Assembly (NCBI GenBank): GCA_963691655.1
Contig: OY829328.1
Location: 81,286,400-81,350,399 of the forward strand
Direction of reading: 5' to 3'
DNA: 64,000 bases
Source of the DNA: Toxonevra muliebris
Lineage: Eukaryota > Arthropoda > Insecta > Diptera > Pallopteridae
The notes beneath the pieces are model-generated. The model was not told the origin of the DNA. It did no database searches and saw only the letters and a list, made by a program, of their open reading frames with translations. Of this stretch, positions 1 to 12,300 are shown in pieces. The stretch's first letter is position 1, and every line of letters starts with the position of its first letter. The position numbers were made by a program, and so were the translations under genes.

Positions 1-257
1 GTTTAGTTTCATATTTATGTAGGTATATAATCTTATTTTAATAATTTCGTAGTAGGTAGGTATATTAAATTTTATTATAGAAAAATAACACTTAAAATTT
101 ATGTACTTACCTTGAAAACTTGACGACATAAGAAATTCTCTTTAACCGGAAGTAATCTGTAAGGCAACAGGAAGTATAAAATTTATTATGTTGAAACAAA
201 AAAAAAAAAAACGTGTGTTTATATTTCTTAATAAATTCTCAATGTATATTTACTTAC

Positions 258-313
258 TTGGCCATTTCAGATAATTGCAAACGTCCATCCTTATTGGCAT
301 CAAACACTTGCAG
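258..313 (-). CDS. Cbp53E: Cbp53E coding exon 6 (EF4 loop)
   Basis: 56 bases: 18 codons [18 protein letters not shown] plus two bases (AA) of the next codon. The acceptor is TTACACAG above 313. The donor is CAA|GTAAGTA, with GT at 257-256, so the Lys of MAK is completed in the next exon. That exon lies beyond the left edge, because 1-255 carries no matching continuation. It holds the complete fourth calcium loop. Confidence 0.95.
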
Positions 314-3300
314 CTGTGTAAGTTTTTGTTTCAGAGTGAGTAGGAAAAGAAAAATAAATAATATTAAATTTATTATAAATAAAAAAAAAAAAAATAAAAA
401 TTATTTTTAGCACATTAATTTCTATGTACATAAATATGTATGAAAATAAGAAGAAAGCAGTAACGAAAAAAAAAGAAGAAAAAATAGCATCAGCGTGTTG
501 GCATTTACTTTTTGCTGTTGCTGTTGCCGTTGTCGTTGCTGCTGCTGTATCATTACCTAATCCCAAATGACATATTTGTTGGTATTATGTTTTTTTTGGA
601 AAATTTTGTTATGTATAGTCATAAATCTAAATGTATCATTTGGTATTAGATACTTTTGGGACGACACACACACACACACAAACACACACATGGTGTCAAC
701 AATCACATTATCGTTAAAGTGCCAGGAAGGAATGGTGAAGTTTTCTTTGGAAATATTAAGGATTTTTCATACTTATTCAGTATTTTCAACTGTAATTATC
801 TATTTTCTTAATCGGTACATTTGATTGTGATGTTTGTGGAAGTAAGGCCAAAACTATAAGTTTGATATATATACTTGCACGTCATATATATTATACCAGG
901 GCCGTAGCCAGAAATTTTTTTTTGGGGGGGGGGGGGGGGTGAGGGGAGGGGGGTTTCATTCGAAGAAAATAATCATAAATAATTTTTATCAAACTGATTT
1001 TTAAATACAATAAATTAAATCAATGAAACATTTGATGGACCCTATAAAATTAAAATTTTAGGAAAAATTTTCCGATTTTTTTTAATCCTCAAAAAAAATG
1101 GCCAAAAGTGACAAAAAATTACCAGAAGAATCAAATTAAATTTTTTCAAATAAATACTTTTCAATGTGCATTCTAGTGCATTTTTTTTTTTTATCGTGAG
1201 GGACATAATTTCATTAACTCATTGACTTCCCACTTTTGATGATGTACTCAACCTCAAAAAAATTATCAAAAATAGTAGAGGCTCATTTTTTTCAAATGAT
1301 CATCATTGGGAATTTGAGCCATTATCAATGATAAGTAACCCGGATGAGGTTGGCTTATATTCCCTAAATTCGTGAAGTCACAGCATTGAAAGAGATCTTT
1401 CTAGTCGTGGTGCTCTGAGCAAAAATTCGTTAAAAAATTAATTTTAAGATGGGTTTTGCGAAAGAATTTTTCACGTTGAACACGAATCTGAGGTCAAAAA
1501 CTTCCCATCACGTCACGTTTTAGGAAAAAAATGGGGTTCAAGCAAGCCTTATTTTGCAAGGATCCGATAATTTTTTCTATTTTTATTAATTTTCAAACTT
1601 TTCAAACTGATTCAGGACGAAACCTTAAATAAAAAACAGTTACTGACCTAGAAAAACTATGAATGCAGAAGTGCTCAGTATCACCTTCTCTTTTTGAATC
1701 CGTAGTCAAACCTCATGTCGAAGAAAACAAATCGGATTTGATCGCATAGTGTAACTAAGATTTCAAATTTATTTTTTATATTTGACTTTTAAGATAAAAA
1801 AAAAAACCGATGGAAGTAAAAAATATCGTTAAATAGATTTTATTTTGACTTTTTTCCATCCATTAGCAATTAATCTCAAAAATTAGAATAAAGTTTCCAC
1901 ATTTCGGTGGGGGGGGGGGGGGAGCAGAACCCCCGAAACCTCCTCCCCCCCCCCCCCCTAAATACGACCTTTTATTATACAGAGTGTCAAATATTCAGAT
2001 GAATGGGCAAATTCTAAAGGTTTTTCTTTAGCTGAATCTATGAAATTTTTATTTTTATCGGTTCATAGTTTCGAATTAGTCTAAAAACTGGTAATGCCTA
2101 CTAATTGAGATGTATGTTTCTAGCCTTAATTATGTAAAACTCAAATCTGCTTAAAAATATCTAGTGGGTCCAAATATTTCCCAAGGGAGGGTTCTAATTC
2201 TGAAGACCATTGTAGTTAGGGCCTAGTTTCTTAAGTTTATTTATAGTATTGATTTTTGTAAATAAATGAATATTAATAATAATAATAATTCTTTCGTTCC
2301 TTAAATTTTTTTTTTGATTCATGGCCAATGAAAAACATGTATGAAATTTTCATCGGAAATGGAGGGTGGGGGGGGGAGTTTACGTCAAATCCGAGCAACG
2401 AAGTAAAAAGCTTTTCTTAGGCAATTTTTACTCTTGGATGTTGACCATTGCCAGGCAATGGTTGGTGCCATGCATTGGCATAACTAGGTAGGGGCCTGGG
2501 GGGGCACGGCGCACCCCAGCTGGCTCTAGGCCCACCCTAGAAATAATATGGCAAGAAAAGTTAAGTCAAAAGAAAATGATTAATTTAAAGATTATATAAA
2601 AACTTGCATTCATTAAAAAAAAATCTATTAAAAAAAGTAAAAAATATTTGTTTACTTTTCGAGTTTTTGCTTTTGCAGCAAAAGCTATGATAAATACTTA
2701 AAGCAGTAAAAGATTATTATAACATTTCCTTATTCTATTAAACATAGGATAGCCAGACGTATTGATTCGATCAGCACATGTCGGGATTTTTTTTTAAATA
2801 CTGATGTCTTGAAATCTCGAAATCAGTACGAAAATGTACTGATTTTTGTATTTTGTACTGGTTTTTTCAAATTAATACCTTAAGAATTTTTGTACTTAAC
2901 CTTAATGGTCTTAAAATCGTTTTTGCAGACAGTCTCACCCTGTTTGTTTCTTTTCCTGTTTTTTCACCAAATAAAATACGTATGCGTTACTGCTATCGAG
3001 AAGAGAAAAGCAATATTTACTTGAAGAAAACACGGTTAACGTAAGTTTTTAGCCCTCTCAGGATTTTCGCACACATGTGTGTACATGAATTTGAAAATTT
3101 TTCCTGACTTTGATTTAAATGCCAACGAAACAATTTTGGTATTGAGTTTTTTTTTTTGTTTTTTCCTTTATCGTTTGGAATTTGTTTTGTTACGATCGAG
3201 GGAAAACCTCACTTTTTTTTTGTTTTTTTTTTGTGTCGTCAATTTCAAAAAATTATTAAAAATACTGAATAAAAAACAAATTTCTCCTGTAGATAGAACC

Positions 3301-6300
3301 TACCTCTGTAAACAGAGACACATTTTATGTAAGTCGGAGTATTTTAAAGCTCCCTGAACGTTTTTTTTTGTACAATTATGTGTACATCGCGTACGACTAA
3401 ACTTGGACCTCTAAAAATTCGTGAATAGTATTTTTGACTATAACTTCTCGATTTTTTCCCACCACGGAAAGTACACACTCTCCTGAGAGGGTTAAATGAA
3501 TGAAAGGAATTTGTTATTAACTGAATTTAATTACTGTCTTTAGCTCTCACAATCCTCTATATATGGAAACTGATACGTTATCAACATTGTATACTGAAAA
3601 CAAATGTAAAATGAACACACAAAATCGGAGAAAAAGTGCAAGGATGTTTAAACCACTTTATTACATTGAAATTACTAGGTAATATGATATTGATTTGTTC
3701 TGATGTTCACTGCTTTCCAACGTCTAATGTACTGATTTCGCGTTTCAAAAATCTGGCTACCCTAATTTAGACAACACTTATCCATTATGCGGCCCCCCAG
3801 AGAATTATCCTAGTTATGCCAATGGTGCCATGTAGAGAAATTGTTATTTTCAATTTTTTTTTTAATAGTGAATGAAGCCTAGAGCCTAGATTGCCTATTT
3901 GTTCGTTCCTCTTTATTCTGGCGTAGCCTGAAACCCAACATAAGGTAGCTTGTTTTATGCTTGCCTAACAGGTTTGACAAGTAATCCCACACTAATTTAG
4001 AGGTTATCTCAAATTCTGAATAGTTGACATGGATTACACAGTGCAACACATATTTTCGGAACAAAACCAAACCAATCTCAAACGATAGTATTTGACCTCA
4101 GTAACAAAAGCCTCAATCTTTTTTTGCTCCACTACGTCACAATTTTTTTTATCTTTTTCTGGTTTCCTTTCGTCTGTTCTTTCCCGCGTCTTTTACTTCT
4201 TTTTTCTTTTTTTTATCTTTTTATATCCTGTTGTCCTTTTTTATTTTTTTTTATTTTTTCTACTTTTCTTGGGTTTTCCTGTTTTCTCTCTTCTTTTTTC
4301 TTTCTCTTCTAACTTTTTCAGTTTCAGTCTCCCATTTCTCTCCCCATCTATTCTTCCCCTCCATCTTTCTCTTCTCTTAGAATTTCTCGTTTTCACTCTT
4401 TTATTTTTCCCACCTCCTCATAATCGTTCCCCCTTTTTTCTCTTATTTTATTTATTTTCTCCCCTCCTCACTTCTGCCTTTCTTCATTTCTTTCTCAGCC
4501 ATTCAATTATTCCTCTTTTCGCTCCTTCCTTTTTATCGCTTTCCGATTCCCTCTTCCGCTTTCCTACTATTTCAATTCTTTTTTCTTTCTCTTTTCATTC
4601 TACCTTTCTCCTCTATCTATCTTTTCTTTTTTTTTTAATTTTCTTTCCCTTTCCCATCCCAATTCTTTCTCAATTCATGTCACGCTTTCTTCCAAGCTCT
4701 TTCTTTTTCTCCTTTTGTCTTTTCATACTTTCTCCTTATTTGTTTATAACTTCACGCATCTCTCGTATTTTGTTTTTGTTTTCCGATAAGCTTTCTTCTT
4801 TTTCTACTTTTCTTCCTTTATCCTCCTTTCTTCATTACCTATTATTCCCTTCACTCCTTCGCTCATGTTTTTCCCCCTTTCCGTCTACCGTTTTTCTTTC
4901 CAACTCTTCTTTTCGTATATTTTTTTTCTTATATTTTCTCTTTTTCTTTCTTTTATTTTTTCCTACTGAGCACTCAGAGCAAACGTAATTCTGTTTCTTT
5001 TTGTGATCAGAGCGCGCTCAGAGCGTGCACAATTGAAAAAAATATTTTGGTGGAATACATAAAAATTTGAAATAGAGGACAAGAACTCAGAATAATTAAT
5101 TTATCCATTTTGCACAAAAAAAAAATCAAAACGATTGAAAAAAACTTTGTTGAAAAATAAACTTAAATATAAATAGCTGCTATCTGACAGTTCGTGCTCC
5201 ATGCGTTTTAAAATTAAATCAGAGTTGTCAGAGCGTGCTGTGATTAGAGCGTGCGCGGTGTGCTCGTGCTCTACTCTCCGTGCTCTGAGTTAAAAAAGAA
5301 AAACCACTAGTGATTTCTATCGAGAAAGATTCTTAAAAATCACTATTTCACATCATTTCCGTTACTTAGAAGGTGCCACGCCTACTTGTCCAATATCTCC
5401 CGTTCACTGTACCTGGTGTTAGTATTCATAATTTCCATCTTTAGAGATAGAATTTTAAAAAATTCATTCTCAATGGGATGGACTCTAAATCATTAGAAAA
5501 TGCACTCCTTCCTTTTCAAGTTTGAGGTCTCAGTCAGATATTGAAATTTTTTTGGCATATTTTATTCAGTTTCAAAGTTGCATTGATTTTATTGCTATGA
5601 TTGATACTTCCGCTGAAATTTCTGAAACTTTCAAATAAGTTCGGGTTAATTGTGCACCATTTCTGAAACATTTTTCCCATGATGATCGAGATATTCATTT
5701 TTCACTTTTTTCAGGTTACGTTAGAAGATACTGGTTCAGTAAAAAAAGGGCAGTGAGTTATAAAAATAAGCTACAGAAAAGCGGCTTTACTTCTCAGATT
5801 TCTGTTTTGTTGAACTGTGAACTTAACTGATATTCAATGTAATTTGTGGCACCCACAACCTACACGGGTTAAGATTATTTTTTTCACATTACCTAAGTAT
5901 ATTAAAAACTTCTTGCCTAAGATCAGTTATTATTAAGCGTTATACAAAGTGCTTGAAAAGTTTTTTATCGGCTTTTTTGTTTATTAAAAATTTTATTTAT
6001 TCTTTTCTGTTGAAACTGATAAAAATTTTTTCATTTTTGAAACAATTTCCTCAAGTATTTGCGCTTTTCAATTTCTTTTCATTCTTTTTTTTTTAACAAG
6101 AAAATTTGCCGCTGAAACGAGTGCAAATCTTTTTTTTTTACTTTTCTTCAAAGCACGTACGCTTGTCTCATGAAAATGAGATGCCGGCCATAAACTTTGA
6201 ATTGGAAAACTTTGAACATAAAAACTTAAATTCTTTAAAACAAAAGAAGAAGAAGGAGAAAAACGATACGAAAAAAAATGAAAGAAATAATGAAAGAAAG

Positions 6301-9300
6301 AACGAAAAAGTTTAAATACTTAGCCTAAAAATTAAAATGATTTTCATTTTCATATGTTGACCTTCTTGAAATTTCATTTTGTTTGTTCATTTTATTTTAT
6401 TTTTATTTTTTGGCAAAAATATAAACCAAATCAAGCCAAATAAGGCAAACAAAATATGTTAAAAAAAAAATTGGCAAAATACTTAAGTTCAAGCAGAAGT
6501 ATTGCACAAGTGCGACCCTTTGCCCCACTTTCCCCTAGTGCAAGCACTTAAGACTTGTACGAGACCAGCCACGAAACACAATTACACAAAACATTTGAGG
6601 CTTTAGTTTTGGTTTTTTTTTTTCATGTAATATACAAATGGGCGTGGCGTGTTGAATGTTGAATTGAAGGCGTTACAGACAGTTAACGTTATGAAATTTA
6701 TCTGCCACTTAGCAGAAAACTTTTTGACATTAAAATTGAGCATAATAGGCGCAAAAGAAAAGAGAAGCTGCAGAAGAAAAAAAAAATGAGGAAAAAAATT
6801 TAAGTTGAAGAGGAGGAAAAGTATAAAAAAAACAGTGAAAAGTACTAAACTTAGGGACGTAAAGGGGGGGGAGGGGGGGCGAAGAGTGGGAAATTTGGTA
6901 CAGTGTACGAATAAAAAAAGTAAAAATATTCTTTTTGTGTTGATGATTTTTACTTTATCGTCTTCGAGTTTGGGGGACTTTTTTTTTTGTTTTCGTTTTC
7001 CTTTTTTTGATTATGTCCTTTGTTTGTAGTTGAGTATGAATGCGTGTATATGTGTCTGCTATCGTGTGTATGTGTGTGTGTTTGACATTAATTAACAAAA
7101 TTATGTTTAATATTTTATTGAGTGTTAAGAATTTTGTAGACGTACACATTATGTAACATCAAATTAAGTTGTTAATGGTTTTAGGCAAGCGTTGTATGGA
7201 CTGAGCAGACGATATTCATATAAAATTAGATAAATACATAAGCATGTACGTGTATATGTTTGTGTATATGTGAACGTTTCTGTACCCTGTAGGAAACTTT
7301 GCCTCAACACATTTTGATGAGAAACTTTGAAAATTCGTCAAAAATACATTTATAAATTTTTTCCAAAAGTAATTACGGTTTAATATTTCTGTGTATATTG
7401 ACTTTAAAATTGCATTTAAGTAATTTAATAATATTAGACTTCACCTGATTTAAAGTCTAAGTAAGCAGACATACCTTTTTGGAAGATGGTTTTGAAAATC
7501 AACAAAAAATAGTAAAATGAAATATTTTCCATTTGAAATTGATGTAGAAATCATATTTTCAAAGGTCCATATATATTTTTAACAGACTACATCTGACCAA
7601 ACTTTTGTAATAGGTGTATAAATATGAAATGCGGATTTGACTAACAGATGGCATAACTAGTTATATATGGTTTGTGCCTAGGATAAAAAATAATGCATTT
7701 TAGAGAACAGACATCTGTCAATTATAAATCCAGTATGTCATAGTTTGCCATTATACAAACAACATGTTTTTTTCGCTTTCTAAAAGTAGTGATTTTGACG
7801 TCAATAACAAAGACCGTGGAAGACCATCGAAAAAATTTAAGATGCCAAAATTGCTAGAAAAGTAATTGCATTGAAAGATTTTTTTTTACACCTGGTCACC
7901 TTATTTTCTCGGAAACTACCACACCCTCTAAAATTCAAAATTTGATCGTTGAGTTAAATTGTAATGTTTACTTTTATACAAAGACTAGCTGGAGATAAGA
8001 CAGCGTTGTATATTAGAATGCTAGTGTTGCTGACGTCATACCTTGAATTTGCGAATTCACTCTAGCTGTCCGAATTTCTAATACCTTCGCATATACTATT
8101 CAATAGATGTTTAAACAACAAAAATATTCTCGATTCCGTTAAATTTTTGAAGGCTCGTAGAGATTGAAACCTTAGTTATATTTCTTTAGACTGAAGTGCG
8201 CCATCTAGTGGCGAATAGTGAAAACGAGATATATATATTCGATTTATTTTGCATTAAAAAAGTTTTTGTAATTATGTGTAAATCTTAAAAATCGTTTTAG
8301 GGAACTTTCTGTTTAAGCGACTACATAAAACTTCGCTTTTTTACTATTAGGTATACATTTTTGCTTCCGCCGTTTTCCGATAGATAGCGGCATCAATGAG
8401 ATCTGTGCGAAATACGTAGATCAAAATTTCCATGAAAAGAGTTTGGACGACATCTGTTAACGTATATACATCGCCGCATTAGTGAAAGTTGTTTGGATTT
8501 TTTTAAATTATTCTCGATCCAAAATGTCTGTTTTCGAGTCATGTTCTCATCATTTGGGTGTTATATACTACAAGCTACCGAAACCGAGTGAAATGATGAG
8601 TTTGAATCGAGCATTGAAAAGAAAAAACGGCTATAGTACAAAGAGAGACATGACAAACTCATCCTCCAGCATGACAATGCTCGGCCACACATCACAGAAG
8701 TGGTCAAGAAGCCCTGAAATGGGAAGTCTTGCCCCACCCGCCGTATTTCCCAGATGTCGCTCCTTCTGATTACCAACTATTTCGTTCGATGACTCACGGC
8801 CAGGCGGATCAGGATTTTTGTTTGCACAAGGAGGTCGAAAAATGAATGCACTCATGGACTGAATCAGAAGATGCTTCCTTTTTTCGATCAGGGGTCCGAA
8901 AATTGCCGGAGAGATGGACGAAAGTAGTCGCTAGTGATGGACAATACTTTGAATACTGCATTTCTAAGTAATTTTTGACAATAAAGCTTTAAATTCTAGG
9001 AAAAAGAGATGCCACGCCCACGTTTAGCTAACCCAATTTTTTTTTTCAGTGAGCACTATTGTCATTTGCCCTTTTTACATAAAAATTTAGTAGTTTAGCA
9101 TGGACAAAAGAGGAAGACTTAATCTCAAGCTGCAAGGAGACCTGGCTCCATATGGTCTTACTAAGGTGAAGCTTTTTGAAGGCGGCTAAGACCAATCATA
9201 AGTTTTACTTAATATCAGCTGAGGAAGTAAGGGAAGGTAAGCCATAAATAGAGAACCAATCAAATGGAATATGAATATCAGGGAGCGGAAAAAATCTTTT

Positions 9301-12300
9301 AACTATAAGAAGCCACAATTACTGCTCGGATTGATCCAGCTCTTGGGAAAGAAATCCGACTTTGGCCTTTTCGAAAACCAGAAAGCTTCTATCAATCGTT
9401 ATGCATACTTAGAGACCCAGAGGAAATCAAACAATTCCACTAGCGGAGCATGTGATGATCCATCAAGAATACTTTTTATTCAAGGGTAGTAAACATAATA
9501 ACTGAACGATTAATGGGAAAGGAGGCTTAATCCTTAACCCCTTCCATTCCTTGAACCGATCAATGGAATATGAAAAAATGCTAAAACTTTCACGCAATGC
9601 AAAAGTCCAACCGGTGGCAAGTGCTAGTCTAAGGTATTGTTCATAGACCTGCGATGTTTTCGATAACTGATATTAAGGGAAAAAGATAGAAAGTAGTCAA
9701 AATTGGTATTGGGTGAGCTTTGAGTTTATTATTATTATTAGTTTGGGGATTAGCCGAATCAGACCCAGACGGACCCTTTTCGTGCCCTACCGCGTGATGC
9801 CTCTAAGCCCTCGTAAATGGACATGCTCCGCATATTGACATCTTGTTCAGAGTTTATCCACTGTTTTAACAGGCTCTCCACCAATTCATCACCAATGGCG
9901 ATGCATGATTCTGGTCCACAAAATTCATCTGTTGAACCTTTTTTAGCCAAAAGTTCGGCAGTTTCATATTGCTCTATGCCTGGATGTCCTCTCACTCACA
10001 TCAGTGTTAGCTCGAACCTTTTTTAGCCAAAAGGTCGGCAGTTACATTTTGCTCTATGCCAGGATGTCCTCTCACCCACATTAGTGTAAGCTCGATTACA
10101 CGAGCGCATTCAATGAATTTTTGAACACACTTTATGGCCAACCTAGAGGTTATATCTATCCGCTGCACGCGCACTTAATCGTTGAGCTTTGGGTTAAGAT
10201 TTCTCGAAATACAATAATGACATGAAAGAAAAAATCAACTGCTGAATCCAGATGAAACTACATAGGAAAATACTCCTTTTTGGAAAATCATCTTTCAAAA
10301 TCCTAAATTTGGAACATTCTTTCAATAGAACCTGTTTTTTTTTCTTGTGAAGCATAGAACTTCATCAAAGTATTTCAATATTTTATGGTTCTTTATCAGA
10401 ATTTTGAACCGGTTCTACGATTTGCCAGATTCTTAATTTTTAATTCTTAGAACATAAAATTTTCCTTCAAATAATGCAAAAACTGGAAGCTTATGTTTCA
10501 GGAAATAAAAAAGTTTAGAATCTTTCCAACTCGGTTTTTGTTTTCTTTGCGCAGTGAAATACACTAGTAGCGGGTTCCGAGGTTGTAGAAGTGAGAAGAG
10601 GGTAGGGATTAGGTATTTTTTAATCATTCAAAAAATGTTTCAAATTAAAAATAACGCAAAGAGTTTTGTTTGCAAAAGGAGGCGGGTGGCTTATCCCCTT
10701 CTCTCCTTGCTACTGCACACTTGCCTAAATTTCCTACTGGGTATTTTTTCAAGACATGCGATGTTAAAGAAACACATGTTGTAAAACACACAAAAACAAA
10801 CACAAAAAAGAAAATTGTAATCATCTTGATTTTAATTGAGTTTTTGTTGTTTTTATTGTAACGCAATTTGTTAATTAAAGTGTATTTATTTTTCATTTGT
10901 GTGGATGTGTTGTGTAGAAGAAAATAAGTAAGCAACAATCTAAAAGATATAAATTCAAAGATATGCATAAAGTTATTTGTACACCAGCCACACATGTTTG
11001 CAACAATATGACAAAAGTTTCACACAAAACTTAAATTAATTTCATAAATTTTATTTATATGCATATGTAGTTACATACACATATACATATAAATATACAC
11101 AGAAAGGAACCCTTTCCTTTTTTTTTTGGGTAGCTTTAGATATTATATTAAAAATATTTCTGCACACTTATTTGATTTACAACATAAGTTTTCCATTTAA
11201 ATTAAATATAATTTATCATTTTCCATATCTGTTTTTTTTTTTCATACCTACAAATAAATTAAAAACTCCTGAAAAAGTAGAAACCTGACCTTTTTTTTTT
11301 TTTTGCTTTTGTTTAGAAATAGAGTCAAAAAGTCTGCCAGCTCAGCAGGATACACAAGGCTTTCTATGCACAATAATACAATAAACTTAGTTAAAATTAG
11401 CCTATACCTTCTTCCTGCTTCTTCATGTTTAGCTATAAAAGCAAAATCACCAAAAACATTTAGTGCAGCCAACTTAACATTTGTCTGATTACCTTTGGGA
11501 ACATTTAAAATGCCTTTGCAAAACACGTTTACATTTTCTTTTTTTCTTTCTTTTTTTCTTTTGGCTCAGGGACAAACAACTTTCATTATACTTATAAGTA
11601 TATAATGTATACTGTAAATATTTTATAGTACGAGTATTTAAGCTTATTATTGTTATTATGTAGTAGAAAAAGAAGCAGATGAAGATGATTCTGTGATAAA
11701 GCTCAGCCAAAAATGATTTCCAGTTTTTGGTATACAATAAAGATGATTATCTATATGAAAAACAGATGCCAAGAGAAAGGAAAATGTGCTGAATACATTG
11801 TGTTGTAATACATTAATCTGAGGGGAAAGGAAGTTTTTATAGAAATTTATTAAAAATATGTGTATAAGATTATCTAAAGAGACTGCAAGATTTTGGAAAA
11901 TTTCATTAAGGTCTCTATACAAAAGTTTAAGTAGACATAAAATAAAATTATATCGTTGGCCTGGTGAATGAGTTCAAGCCTGCAGTTCCAGCTGCCTCAG
12001 GTCCGATTCCCAAATGGGGAGTAAATGCTTTAAAGTAAGTAATTACTTGAGTCTGAACAAGGTCACAGTTTTCTAAAAACACAACTCAAGTGATTTACAG
12101 CAAATCAACAAATCTGTGAGTGAATGTGACTGCATTCAAAATATTTCGAGTCACGAATGTAATTTAGGAATTATGGAATCACAGTCAATGAATAAACAAT
12201 CAATTTGCTTCAAAAAATCTCGTGATTGTGAATTGTAGAATTTTTTTAAGTCAGAAGTTTATTCAATGATTGCATTCAAAGCCTGTCATTCATTTAAATC

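Noticed and set aside
4092..4988. 298-codon ORF
   Set aside because: Translation is almost only F, L, S, P and Y from a polypyrimidine tract, with no domain and low codon diversity.
5330..5880. piggyBac-like MITE ending CACGGGTTAA
   Set aside because: The right side resembles a CCCGTG/TTAA end, but no matching left end was found.
11956..12030. Functional tRNA gene
   Set aside because: A- and B-box-like words are present, but I cannot pair an acceptor stem or anticodon arm. A SINE head is more likely.
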